From Muribaculum intestinale (GTDB lineage: Bacteria; Bacteroidota; Bacteroidia; Bacteroidales; Muribaculaceae): 64,000 nt of DNA. The notes under the pieces were generated by a model that was not told the DNA's origin, made no database searches, and worked only from the letters and a program-made list of their open reading frames with translations. The stretch lies in assembly GCF_002201515.1 (NCBI RefSeq), contig NZ_CP021421.1:186001-250000 (forward strand). The letters are read 5' to 3'. The position numbers and the translations under genes are program-made. Positions 43,512 through 52,929 of the stretch are shown here, piece after piece; position 1 is the stretch's first letter, and every line of letters begins with the position of its first letter.

Positions 43512-44534
43512 TCAGTCACCGACAAATATTACCTCGGGATGGAGCCGGATGCCGAATGTGCGGAGCACCTCATCCTGAATTTTACCACTGAGAGCCACTA
43601 CGTCGGAGGCCACTGCATCGCCGGTATTGACGATTACAAGACACTGACGCGGATACACCATGGCTCCCCCTACCCTTGCACCCTTGAGTCCGGCATGCTC
43701 TATGAGCCATCCGGCGGGAATCTTTACCTCCCCGTCGGAGAGAGGATATGATGGGATGTCGGGCCACTCGGCGACAAGCCGGTGGAACTTATCCTGCGAT
43801 ACCACCGGATTCTTGAAGAACGAGCCGGCATTGCCCTGCCCCTTCACATCGGGGTCGGGGAGCTTGGAATGGCGTATCTCCATCACGCGGCGGCGCACAT
43901 CCATAGAAGTGAGGCTGTCGAGGGCGGCAAGTTCGCGCAAGGGCCCGTAGGCGAGATTGAAAGCAGGCTCGGAGGTAAGCCTCACCGTGACCGCGATGAC
44001 CACATAGCGGCCTTCGGCATGCGGCTCCTTGAAGAGACTCTGACGATAACCGTAGTGAAGCTCGGAGGGGAGGAGCACTACTTCACGCGCAAGCACTGTG
44101 TCGTAGGCAGTGACCGAGTGTATGCGGTCGGCAAGCTCTACCCCATAGGCTCCTATATTCTGCACGGCTGCAGCGCCTACCGAGCCCGGAATCATCGATA
44201 GATTCTCGATGCCGTTGTAACCGGCACGGCACGCATGCTCTACAAAATCGTCCCACCGCTCACCCGCTCCGGCGGTAGCCAGAACTTCAGGTCCATCGCC
44301 GCCGGCGAAGGTGATTCCACTGACGGCCGAATGCAGCACGATTCCGGGGTAATCACATGTAAACAGAAAGTTGCTGCCTCCGCCCATATGGAGCACCGGG
44401 AGGCCCTGCACTTCGGGCATGGCCAGAATGTCGGCAAGCTCCCTGACAGAAGAGTAGGACGCGTAGTAACGCGCGCGCGCGCGGATATGGAATGTAGTGA
44501 CCGGAGCGAGGTCAAAATTGCTTTGCAGATTCAT
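43512..44534 (-). CDS. murB: UDP-N-acetylmuramate dehydrogenase
   Basis: NADPH-dependent FAD enzyme of peptidoglycan precursor synthesis, cytoplasmic. 340 residues, the size of the E. coli-type (type I) MurB. FAD-binding block HMGGGSNFLF (49-58), IPGSVGAAAVQNIGAYG, a Tyr-containing loop (YGYRQSLFK) and the substrate block GNAGSFFKNPVVS (catalytic Ser) are present; the C-terminal Glu is in LHPEVIFVG. A run of seven CG dinucleotides lies in codons 18-22. It forms a likely unit with the PhnP-like gene downstream. Confidence 0.95.
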   Translation of the reverse strand: MNLQSNFDLAPVTTFHIRARARYYASYSSVRELADILAMPEVQGLPVLHMGGGSNFLFTCDYPGIVLHSAVSGITFAGGDGPEVLATAGAGERWDDFVEHACRAGYNGIENLSMIPGSVGAAAVQNIGAYGVELADRIHSVTAYDTVLAREVVLLPSELHYGYRQSLFKEPHAEGRYVVIAVTVRLTSEPAFNLAYGPLRELAALDSLTSMDVRRRVMEIRHSKLPDPDVKGQGNAGSFFKNPVVSQDKFHRLVAEWPDIPSYPLSDGEVKIPAGWLIEHAGLKGARVGGAMVYPRQCLVIVNTGDAVASDVVALSGKIQDEVLRTFGIRLHPEVIFVGD

Positions 44535-44555
44535 AACTTTATCATGTAGAGATAA

Positions 44556-45497
44556 CTACTGTCGGAAAGATGATAGAATGCCGTCGAAAAATATGAGATA
44601 CACGCCGTTTTCATATGTCCAGCGCTCGCCATATGCACTCGTGCCCTGATACCTGTCGATATGCGACGGAGAGCCAAGAGCGAGGCGGCATTCGTCGCGT
44701 GTCATGTCGACGGCCACTCGTCCATGGATAATTCGCTCCCAGTTGGCGTCGGTAATCATCGGATATCTGTCGCGCGGATTTGAGAAGTTGAACAGAGCGG
44801 CAAAATTGCGCGCCGAATGCGACTCGGCGCCTACCGACATGAACACCGACGCTGTATCGGGGCACTCTTTCCCCGCAGAGGTGCAGAAAGTCACCTTCAC
44901 GGGATAGACCAGATTGCCCGGCTCGACAGCGATAACCTTGACGGGTATATATTTCAGTCCGGCCATAGCATTTCCGACAGAGTCGTACCAAAGCGATGTG
45001 CGCACATACAGGTCGCGTCCGACAAGGCGGCTGCGCACAGAGTCGACCATGCTCATCTCGATAGTGAACGGCACCGATATCGAGCGGCGGGTGTCAAGCT
45101 CGCTCTTGTCGGCATTGATACGGTAGACAGCCTCACCGCCCGACGACGAGGCGAATACGAGTTCGGTATCGTCGCCGCCGGTAAGCGATGTCACGGGGCG
45201 CGAGCTCAGATAGCGCAACACCGAGCCTTGGGCCGGGGCGTCATTGCCCGGCTCAAGGGCCAGTGATATTTTGGAATCGGTGACGTAGAACTGCTTGCCC
45301 GGCTGCCATTGAGCCAGAGGCTGCGGTGTCACGTCGGCAAGCCAGCGGTCCTCCTCGGTGACAACGACATTGCGGCGCGACACCTCCTTGTCGGTGATAC
45401 GCGGAGTGCTCTCTATGCCTGTGAAGCATGATGTAGCCACCGCCGCAATGACAGCGGCCACAATGGCTCTGAGCGGAGAAAAGATACTCACTGTCAT
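44556..45497 (-). CDS. Lipoprotein with SmpA/BamE-like C-terminus
   Basis: 313 residues. The signal ends at the lipobox VATSC (Cys24). The middle part is beta-rich and unrecognised (SKISLALEPGNDAPAQ, VKVIAVEPGNLVYPVKVTF). The last 55 residues (GRVAVDMTRDECRLALGSP, YGERWTYENGVYLIFFDG) match the SmpA/OmlA small domain found in BamE and other envelope lipoproteins, where a short gating motif D-M-T-x-x-E-C/V is typical. Translation starts within the last 4 nt of the S9 peptidase gene, so the two are coupled. An outer-membrane role is inferred. Confidence 0.75.
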   Translation of the reverse strand: MTVSIFSPLRAIVAAVIAAVATSCFTGIESTPRITDKEVSRRNVVVTEEDRWLADVTPQPLAQWQPGKQFYVTDSKISLALEPGNDAPAQGSVLRYLSSRPVTSLTGGDDTELVFASSSGGEAVYRINADKSELDTRRSISVPFTIEMSMVDSVRSRLVGRDLYVRTSLWYDSVGNAMAGLKYIPVKVIAVEPGNLVYPVKVTFCTSAGKECPDTASVFMSVGAESHSARNFAALFNFSNPRDRYPMITDANWERIIHGRVAVDMTRDECRLALGSPSHIDRYQGTSAYGERWTYENGVYLIFFDGILSSFRQ

Positions 45498-47617
45498 CGG
45501 GCAGCGGGGACTTTGCCGATGTTATTGAATATGAACGAGTATATGTCGGCATACTCGTCGATAACCTTGCTCACGGGCTTTCCGGCACCATGTCCGGCCT
45601 TGCTGTCGATACGAATCAGCTTAGGCGCCTTACCGGTGTCGGCGGCCTGCAGAGCTGCGGCATACTTGAACGAATGGGCAGGGACTACACGGTCATCGTG
45701 GTCGGCAGTAGTGACCATTATCGCAGGATAGGGGGTGCCGTTGTCGCTGATATTATGCAGAGGCGAGTAGCCGAGGAGATATGCGGCCATCTCGGGGGAG
45801 TCGGCCGATGTGCCATAGTCGGGGGCCCAGTTCCATCCGATAGTGAACAGATGATAGCGCATCATGTCCATCACGCCTACGCGCGGTATGGCAACCTTGA
45901 AAAGGTCGGGGCGCATGTTGACGGTGGCGCCTACAAGCAGTCCGCCGTTAGAGCCGCCCTCGATAGCGAGCATTCCGGGATTTGTCCAGCCACGGTCGAT
46001 CATATACTCGGCTGCGGCAATGAAGTCGTTGAACACGTTGAGCTTGTTGAGCTTGGTGCCGGCGAGATGCCATTCCTCGCCATACTCGCCTCCGCCGCGG
46101 AGGTTGGCCTGGGCATATATGCCGCCGTTTTCAAGCCAGAGGATACGCTGGGCCGAGAACGAGGGGTTGAGCGATATGTTGAAGCCTCCGTAGCCGTAGA
46201 GATAAACGGGGTTGGAGCCATCGCGCTTCAGACCCTTCTTATAAGTAAGGAACATGGGTATCTCGGTGCCGTCGGCCGAGGGATAGAACACCTGCTCGGT
46301 GACATAATCATCGGGGTTGAAGCCCTTGATGTCGGAGCCGCGGTAGAGCGACGACTCGTTTTTATCCACATCGTAGCGGTAGAGAGCCGAGGGGTATGCA
46401 AAAGAGGTGAAGGCATAGAACACCTCGGGGTGCTTGCGGCTTGCCGAGAATCCGACAGAGCCGATAGAGGGGAGTTGAATCTCACGAATCCGACGGCCTT
46501 CGAGGGTGTAGACATAGGCATGGTTGCTCGCGTCGGTGTTGTATGTAAGAATCATGCGGTCGGGCCCGGTGAAATCGACTCCTGTCAGCACACCTTTCTG
46601 CTCGGGAATGAGCTCTTTCCACTGATCCATGGCAGGATTGTCGAGAGTGGCAGTCATAAGGCGGTAGCGCGGGGCCCCATAGTTGGTGTAAATGTAGATT
46701 GTGCCGTCAATAACGTCGAGCACGGCCACTTCGTAATCCTGTGTAGGGCTCATCACCTTCCACTGCGCATCCTTGTCGGCAAGACTGCGCACCATCAAGG
46801 TATTGCCGAGGCCCTGTCCGGAACCGGATACAAATATCACCGATTCATCGTCGGGCACCGATGCCGAGAAGAATTTCAGCGGCTGATCGGGCTCCTCGTA
46901 TACGAGAATGTCGTCGGACTGGGGGGTGCCGAGACGATGGAAGTATATGCGGTGGTTTTCATTGGCGTTGCTGAACTCCTTGCCTTTTTCCGGGGCCGGA
47001 TATGCGCTGTAGTAGAAACCGTCGCCCTGCCAGTCGGCACCGGTGAATTTCGCCCACTCGATATGGTCGGGGAGGAGTTGCTTTGTATCGGTGTCCATCA
47101 CGTAAATCTCGGTCCAGTCGGAGCCACTGCGCGATATGGTATAGGCGGCGTGGCGTCCGTCGTGAGAAAAGAACACTCCGGTAAGAGCCACAGTGCCGTC
47201 GTCGCTCAGAGTGTTCGGGTCGAGGAACACTTCAGGGGCCTTGTCGAGCGAACGCGTACGGTATAGCACTGCCTGGTTGCGCAGTCCGTCGTTTTCATAA
47301 AAGTAATACCATCCGTTTTTCTTCCATGGGAGTCCATGCTTATGGTAATCGAACAATGCGGTAAGGCGCTTGTGAATGTCGTCGCGGAAGGGTATTTTGT
47401 CGAGATATGCGCGTGTGACGGCATTTTCGGCCTCGACCCACGCAGCGGTAGCGGCCGCTGTATCATTTTCAAGCGGACGGTATGGGTCGGGCACAGATAC
47501 TCCGAAATATGTGTCGACAGTATTGTCGCTCGGAGCCACAGGATATTTCAACGACTGAGCATTTGAAGCCATTATGCAAAAAGCTGAAGTTAATGTTGCT
47601 AAAGAAAGTGATTTCAT
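45494..47617 (-). CDS. Prolyl oligopeptidase family serine peptidase (S9A), exported
   Basis: 707 residues. A signal peptide (MKSLSLATLTSAFCIMASNA) is followed by a family start (LKYPVAPSDNTVDTYFGVSV, PYRPLENDTAA), a seven-bladed propeller and a C-terminal alpha/beta hydrolase. The catalytic triad is visible: Ser in IEGGSNGGLLVGA, Asp in ADHDDRVVPAHS, His in SKAGHGAGKP. It cleaves short peptides after proline. A 4-nt overlap couples it to the following lipoprotein gene. Length and domain order are normal for periplasmic members in Bacteroidota. Confidence 0.94.
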   Translation of the reverse strand: MKSLSLATLTSAFCIMASNAQSLKYPVAPSDNTVDTYFGVSVPDPYRPLENDTAAATAAWVEAENAVTRAYLDKIPFRDDIHKRLTALFDYHKHGLPWKKNGWYYFYENDGLRNQAVLYRTRSLDKAPEVFLDPNTLSDDGTVALTGVFFSHDGRHAAYTISRSGSDWTEIYVMDTDTKQLLPDHIEWAKFTGADWQGDGFYYSAYPAPEKGKEFSNANENHRIYFHRLGTPQSDDILVYEEPDQPLKFFSASVPDDESVIFVSGSGQGLGNTLMVRSLADKDAQWKVMSPTQDYEVAVLDVIDGTIYIYTNYGAPRYRLMTATLDNPAMDQWKELIPEQKGVLTGVDFTGPDRMILTYNTDASNHAYVYTLEGRRIREIQLPSIGSVGFSASRKHPEVFYAFTSFAYPSALYRYDVDKNESSLYRGSDIKGFNPDDYVTEQVFYPSADGTEIPMFLTYKKGLKRDGSNPVYLYGYGGFNISLNPSFSAQRILWLENGGIYAQANLRGGGEYGEEWHLAGTKLNKLNVFNDFIAAAEYMIDRGWTNPGMLAIEGGSNGGLLVGATVNMRPDLFKVAIPRVGVMDMMRYHLFTIGWNWAPDYGTSADSPEMAAYLLGYSPLHNISDNGTPYPAIMVTTADHDDRVVPAHSFKYAAALQAADTGKAPKLIRIDSKAGHGAGKPVSKVIDEYADIYSFIFNNIGKVPAAR

Positions 47618-47646
47618 CGGTTCTTTATCTTTCTATTATAATAGCC

Positions 47647-47682
47647 GGTCCGGGAACACAATAATAATTGCATGCCCGGACC
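47647..47682 (-). terminator. Possible terminator downstream of secA
   Basis: GGTCCGGG pairs with CCCGGACC around a 20-nt loop; on the minus strand the stem extends to 12 bp with wobbles. It begins 23 nt after the secA stop. No U-run follows, so termination may be partial or [14 protein letters not shown]. Confidence 0.45.
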
Positions 47683-47705
47683 AGCCTAAAGGGGTAAATT
47701 ATCTG

Positions 47706-50700
47706 TTACAATCCGCGGCCGTGGCAGTTCTTGTATTTCTTGCCCGAGCCACAGGGACAGGGGTCATTGCGGCCTACACGCGGGCCATTGTTGACAACAG
47801 GCGCGGTAGGCTTCTGGGCACCCTGACGTGCGGATGCGGCCTGTCGCTGCGCGGGATCGCCCGGCTCGCTTCCGCGTCCGGCACGGTAGTTGCTATAGTC
47901 ATTGCGCATCTCAGGAGCGGCCTGCTTCATCTCGGGCACCGGACGCTGAGGCGCAGGGGCCGGTGCGGGTTCCTGAGGCTCGGACTGCTGATTCTGAGCC
48001 TGCTGAGCCGCACGTCGCTCTGAGCTGAGCTGCACGTCGGACACACGCTGTGCGGGCTGAGCCGGCTGACGTGGGGCGGGAGCGGGTTCCTGAGGACGCT
48101 GGGGGATGAATATCTGTCCGCGCATAAGGGCGGTAATCGCCTTTACGTTCATGGTGTTGATAGCGCTCTCAAAGAGGTGGAACGACTCTACCTTGTAGAT
48201 TACCAGCGGATCCTTCTGCTCGTAGGATGCATTCTGCACCGACTGACGCAGCTGGTCGAGCTCGCGGAGGTGTTCTTTCCATACTTCGTCGATGGTAAGG
48301 AGTAGAATTGCCTTCTGCCACTCCTTGGCAATCGAGCGGCACTCGGTATCGTAGGCTGTCTGGACATCGGCGGGGATGTTGAACACACGGCGTCCGTCGG
48401 TAATTGGGACAAGGATGCGTCCCTTCGCGCCATGATTTTCCACGGCATCCTTTATCACGGGCCAAGTAATCTCGCAGATGCGGTCGGTACGACGCTGGAA
48501 CGACTCGTTGACGGCAGCGAAAATCTTTTCGACGGCATCCTCCTTGGAAAGTTTCTTGAACTCATCCTCGGCAAAAGGAATCTCGATGGCGAATACCTTG
48601 AAAAGCTCCATCTTGAGCTCGCCGTATGCCTCGGGAGAGTCGTAATTGTTGACGAGATTCTCTACGGTGTCGTAAAGCATATTGTTGATATCTATGCCGA
48701 TACGCTCGCCGAGGAGGGCGTGGTGGCGGCGGCCGTAGATATACTGACGCTGCTTGTTCATCACGTCGTCGTATTCGAGAAGACGCTTACGGATACCGAA
48801 GTTGTTTTCCTCGACGCGTTTCTGAGCATTCTCGATAGCCTTGTTGACCATAGAGCTCTCAATCATCTCGCCTTCCTGTATGCCCATGCGGTCGAGCATC
48901 TTGGTAACGCGGTCGGTGGCAAACAGACGCATGAGCTGATCCTCGAACGAAAGGTAGAACACCGACGAACCGGGGTCGCCCTGACGTCCGGAACGTCCAC
49001 GCAGCTGACGGTCGACACGGCGCGACTCGTGGCGCTCGGTGCCGATGATGGCGAGACCGCCTACCTCCTTGCCTTTGGCGATGTCGGTATCCTTCATGTC
49101 CTTTACAGCCTGCGGGAGCTTGATGTCGGTACCACGGCCGGCCATATTGGTGGCGATGGTGACGGCACCGGGCAGACCGGCGAGGGCCACGATATCGGCT
49201 TCCTTCTGATGGAGCTTGGCGTTGAGCACCTGGTGGTCGATACGCTGCAGCTTGAGCATCTTGGAGAGGAGCTCGGAAATCTCGACCGAAGTGGTGCCGA
49301 CAAGCACGGGGCGTCCAATCTTATGTAGACGCACAATCTCCTCGATGACGGCGTTGTATTTCTCACGCTTGGTCTTGTAGACACGGTCGTTCATGTCGAT
49401 GCGGGCAATCGGCTTGTTGGTGGGGATTGTCACCACATCGAGCTTGTATATATCCCAGAACTCACCGGCCTCAGTCTCGGCGGTACCGGTCATGCCGGCG
49501 AGTTTGTGGTACATGCGGAAATAGTTCTGGAGAGTGATGGTAGCGAATGTCTGTGTGGCAGCCTCGACCTTCACGCCCTCTTTGGCCTCGATGGCCTGAT
49601 GGAGTCCGTCGCTGTAGCGGCGTCCCTCCATGATACGTCCGGTCTGCTCGTCGACAATCTTGATTTTATTGTCGTCGATTACGTATTCCACATCCTTTTC
49701 AAAGAGTGTGTATGCCTTGAGGAGCTGGTTGACGGTGTGCACACGCTCGGCCTTTACGGCGTAATTGTCCATGAGGGCATCCTTCTTCTCCTGACGCAGT
49801 GCCGGTTCGAGCGACTGGTCGCCCTCGACCTCTGAAAGCTGAGCGGCAATATCCGGGAGTACGAAGAACTGGGGGTCCTGCGAGCGGCCGGTAAGTTCGT
49901 CGATACCCTTGTCGGTAAGGTCGACAGAGCGGTTTTTCTCGTCGATGACGAAATAAAGGGGCTCGACAGCCTTGGGCATCTCGCGGCTGTTGTCCTGGAG
50001 ATAGTAGCCCTCGGTCTCGAGGAGAAGCGGCTTCATGCCTTCCTGAGAGAGGAACTTGATGAGCGGGGAATATTTAGGAAGACCCTTGTATGCTCGGAAC
50101 AGGGCGAGAGCGCCTGCCTTGCGCACTTCCTTGTCGGAGCTTGGAATCTTCTCCTTGGCTTCCTGGAGAAGCTGTCCGACGAGACGGCGCTGGGCGTTGT
50201 AGACATTCTCGACATTGTGTTTGAATTCGTTGAAGAGCTGGTCGTCGCCCTTAGGCACCGGACCGGATATGATAAGAGGAGTACGGGCGTCGTCGATAAG
50301 CACCGAGTCGACCTCATCGACAATTGCATAATAGTGCTTGCGCTGCACGAGGTCCTGGGGCGACATGGCCATATTGTCGCGGAGGTAGTCGAAACCGAAC
50401 TCGTTGTTGGTGCCGAATGTGATGTCGCACGCATATGCCTTGCGACGGGCTGCGGAGTTGGGCTCGTGCTTGTCGATACAGTCGACTGTCTGGCCATGGA
50501 ACATGTAAAGCGGACCCATCCACTCGGAGTCGCGCTTTGAGAGGTAGTCGTTGACGGTGACAACATGCACGCCGCGTCCGGTGAGTGAGCGGAGGAATAC
50601 GGGCAGTGTGGCCACGAGGGTCTTGCCCTCGCCGGTAGCCATCTCGGCAATCTTGCCCTGGTGGAGCACGATACCGCCAATGAGCTGTACGTCGTAGTGT

Positions 50701-51212
50701 ACCATGTCCCAGGTGACTTCGTTGCCGCCGGCAATCCAGTGGTTCTTGTATATCGCTTTGTCGCCCTCGATGGTAACGAAGTCGCGGCCCTGACCTGCAA
50801 ACTCACGGTCGGTGTCGGTAGCTGTCACTTCGATGGTCTCGTTGGCAGCGAATCGTGCGGCAGTCTCGCGCATTGCGGCGAATACTGTCGGGAGCACTCT
50901 GTCGAGTTCTTTCTCGTATGTCTCAAGAATATTCTTCTCGCGCTGGTCTACCTCGTCCCATAGAGGCTGACGTTCCTCGAAGGGGAGGCTTTCGATACGT
51001 CCCTTTATCTCCTCGATGGCGGCGGTATCGGCCTCGACGGCCTTAGCCAGTCCGGCCTTAATGTCGGTTATCGTCTGGCGCAACTCATCGTTGGTGAGCT
51101 CCTTCATCTTTGGCCCGAGCGCATTAATCTCGTTGACAATAGGCTGAATCTCCTTCAGGTCGCGCTGCGACTTATTGCCAAATATTTTATTAAGTACTGA
51201 AATGAATGACAT
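47706..51212 (-). CDS. secA: Preprotein translocase ATPase SecA
   Basis: The motor that drives unfolded proteins through SecYEG. 1168 residues, longer than the E. coli protein, as usual in Bacteroidota. Walker A lies in [14 protein letters not shown], the helicase blocks [13 protein letters not shown] and [17 protein letters not shown] follow, and the second nucleotide-binding fold contains [12 protein letters not shown] and [16 protein letters not shown] Pro/Gln/Ala-rich linker of about 100 residues precedes the C-terminal zinc motif [17 protein letters not shown] (SEC-C), which binds SecB and lipids. The ATG at 51212 is clear. Confidence 0.97.
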   Translation of the reverse strand: MSFISVLNKIFGNKSQRDLKEIQPIVNEINALGPKMKELTNDELRQTITDIKAGLAKAVEADTAAIEEIKGRIESLPFEERQPLWDEVDQREKNILETYEKELDRVLPTVFAAMRETAARFAANETIEVTATDTDREFAGQGRDFVTIEGDKAIYKNHWIAGGNEVTWDMVHYDVQLIGGIVLHQGKIAEMATGEGKTLVATLPVFLRSLTGRGVHVVTVNDYLSKRDSEWMGPLYMFHGQTVDCIDKHEPNSAARRKAYACDITFGTNNEFGFDYLRDNMAMSPQDLVQRKHYYAIVDEVDSVLIDDARTPLIISGPVPKGDDQLFNEFKHNVENVYNAQRRLVGQLLQEAKEKIPSSDKEVRKAGALALFRAYKGLPKYSPLIKFLSQEGMKPLLLETEGYYLQDNSREMPKAVEPLYFVIDEKNRSVDLTDKGIDELTGRSQDPQFFVLPDIAAQLSEVEGDQSLEPALRQEKKDALMDNYAVKAERVHTVNQLLKAYTLFEKDVEYVIDDNKIKIVDEQTGRIMEGRRYSDGLHQAIEAKEGVKVEAATQTFATITLQNYFRMYHKLAGMTGTAETEAGEFWDIYKLDVVTIPTNKPIARIDMNDRVYKTKREKYNAVIEEIVRLHKIGRPVLVGTTSVEISELLSKMLKLQRIDHQVLNAKLHQKEADIVALAGLPGAVTIATNMAGRGTDIKLPQAVKDMKDTDIAKGKEVGGLAIIGTERHESRRVDRQLRGRSGRQGDPGSSVFYLSFEDQLMRLFATDRVTKMLDRMGIQEGEMIESSMVNKAIENAQKRVEENNFGIRKRLLEYDDVMNKQRQYIYGRRHHALLGERIGIDINNMLYDTVENLVNNYDSPEAYGELKMELFKVFAIEIPFAEDEFKKLSKEDAVEKIFAAVNESFQRRTDRICEITWPVIKDAVENHGAKGRILVPITDGRRVFNIPADVQTAYDTECRSIAKEWQKAILLLTIDEVWKEHLRELDQLRQSVQNASYEQKDPLVIYKVESFHLFESAINTMNVKAITALMRGQIFIPQRPQEPAPAPRQPAQPAQRVSDVQLSSERRAAQQAQNQQSEPQEPAPAPAPQRPVPEMKQAAPEMRNDYSNYRAGRGSEPGDPAQRQAASARQGAQKPTAPVVNNGPRVGRNDPCPCGSGKKYKNCHGRGL

Positions 51213-51312
51213 TTATAGTGATTGTTTTATTTTCGGTTATGAATCAATATCCACATGCCTTTATAGTAGCGGATACTGTAGGAATAAATAGGCGGAAGAG
51301 AGGCTGAAAGAA

Positions 51313-52929
51313 TCATTTGCGCTTCAGCGGCAAGGCCGGAAGCTCAGTAGCGTTAGGCGAGCGTATGCGCAACACGCGCGCTACGGTAGGGGCTATCGAG
51401 CGTGCGTCGACAGGGGCCGAAATGCGGTCGGCGGCCAAGTCGGGACTAAGGAAGAAAGCGGGTGCTGAGATAAGGCCGGTACGCACAGTGGTGCGCTCCT
51501 CTTTCTGTGTAGTAGGATTAATGCTTACAATCTCCCACCCCGGATTTACCTCGACAATAACGTCGCCGGCGTAGTCGGCCACGGTATTTCTTTTAAGGGC
51601 TGCGGCATTATTGCCGGCCTTCCCGGCCACGACATCGTCGATAGTCCAGGCGCCGCTCACGCCGCTCATGCGTATGAGGAATGAAGCAGCGTCCTCGCGC
51701 ACCTCGCGTATGTCGAGGTCGTGCTGTTTTATCAGTTCTTTATTAAGGAACAGATGTCCGTTGTGGTATCCGCTTACCCACTCTCCGTTGCCGTGCCGGG
51801 CCATCAGATAGACATTGAGGAGGGACATTGCCTTGCGTGCCGAGAACTCGCCGTTGGGTATACCCCAGCGGTCGTCGTCGCGCTTGTCGGAGGGTGCGGC
51901 GGGAGTACCGGTAAGGAATATGAATGTATTGCCCAGGCCTACAGTACCGTCGATTACTTGAAACAGGCGTGCGAGGTCGGCGTCAAGGCGCAGGTAGGTA
52001 TCCATTGTCTCCAGACGGTGGTCGGAGTCCTTTGCTTTGGCGAAGGGGCACACTGTGTAGCCAATGTTGAGCATATCGATGGCGCCGCGTGTGCCGAGCT
52101 TGAGTCCACGGATATATTCGGCGGCGATATCGGTCACTTCGGTATTTGCAGGAGCCGAAGTCTTGAAGTTGCGGAAACGGTCTACGTCGTTGTGCTGGAA
52201 TAGATGGCGGAAGGGATAGTACTTCTTGTAGGCGGGAAGGTCGGGATACTGCTCGGGCTTCATGAGCGGACGCCACGCGAGTGTGTCGAGACGCGCGGGG
52301 AGCGGCTTGGCGAAGTTGCGTGCCTGTATCGGCTGGGGCACATCCTTGTAGTAGGTGGTGGTAGCCCATCGTCCGGTCACGTCGTTGAGCCAGAAGGCGC
52401 TGTTGCCGGCATGTCCGGCAAGAATGATAGACTGCGCGGGCTGCGGGGCGATTGAGTATACACTGCCTATACCTCCGCCGTCGATGCGCACCTCGTCGCT
52501 GAGAGTACTTACCCGCACGGCCTTGGGAGAATATGTCTCGTCGGTGTAATTGCCGATTTTCTCGGGGTCAAGCACTATGGAATGCTCGCGGCGGCCGGCA
52601 TTGTCGTAGACATATGTGGCGGGGATACCGTTGACGGAAGCCGATGCTCCACTATATATTATAGCGGTGGCTGCGGCCGGGTCGACGTATGTGCCGAAAT
52701 CAACGTTGTCGAGCATCACCCCGTCGCGCATAAGGCGTCGGAATCCGTCGGGCCCGAAGTATCCCTTGAGCAGGTCGATATAGTCCTCGCGCAAACCGTC
52801 GACAACGATACCCACCACCAGCTTGGGACGCGGCGACGGCGCCTGGGCAGCCAATGTCAGGCTGACCATCGAGGCCACGAGAAGGGTGGCAAGACGTATG
52901 GTTATGCTTGTATCTGTTTTTTTGCGCAT
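51313..52929 (-). CDS. PafA-like alkaline phosphatase superfamily protein, probably catalytically inactive
   Basis: 538 residues with a signal peptide (about 1-30). The fold start KLVVGIVVDGLREDYIDLL (Asp44, a metal ligand), TYLRLDADLARLF and SIAPTVARVLRI match PafA-type phosphatases. By my alignment the nucleophile Thr is replaced by Pro84 (TYVDPAAATAIIYSG), the Asp-x3-His pair by Pro295/Ala299 and the TADHG ligands by TGTPA (Thr342, Pro343); the last His is also missing. A non-catalytic or altered role is therefore likely. It overlaps the upstream DUF4105 gene by 28 nt and lies 100 nt before secA. Confidence 0.82.
   Translation of the reverse strand: MRKKTDTSITIRLATLLVASMVSLTLAAQAPSPRPKLVVGIVVDGLREDYIDLLKGYFGPDGFRRLMRDGVMLDNVDFGTYVDPAAATAIIYSGASASVNGIPATYVYDNAGRREHSIVLDPEKIGNYTDETYSPKAVRVSTLSDEVRIDGGGIGSVYSIAPQPAQSIILAGHAGNSAFWLNDVTGRWATTTYYKDVPQPIQARNFAKPLPARLDTLAWRPLMKPEQYPDLPAYKKYYPFRHLFQHNDVDRFRNFKTSAPANTEVTDIAAEYIRGLKLGTRGAIDMLNIGYTVCPFAKAKDSDHRLETMDTYLRLDADLARLFQVIDGTVGLGNTFIFLTGTPAAPSDKRDDDRWGIPNGEFSARKAMSLLNVYLMARHGNGEWVSGYHNGHLFLNKELIKQHDLDIREVREDAASFLIRMSGVSGAWTIDDVVAGKAGNNAAALKRNTVADYAGDVIVEVNPGWEIVSINPTTQKEERTTVRTGLISAPAFFLSPDLAADRISAPVDARSIAPTVARVLRIRSPNATELPALPLKRK

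Noticed and set aside
45590..47266. Plus-strand open frame of about 558 codons opposite the S9 peptidase gene
   Set aside because: Antisense shadow. The minus strand has an intact catalytic triad and signal peptide; the plus-strand product is low-complexity.
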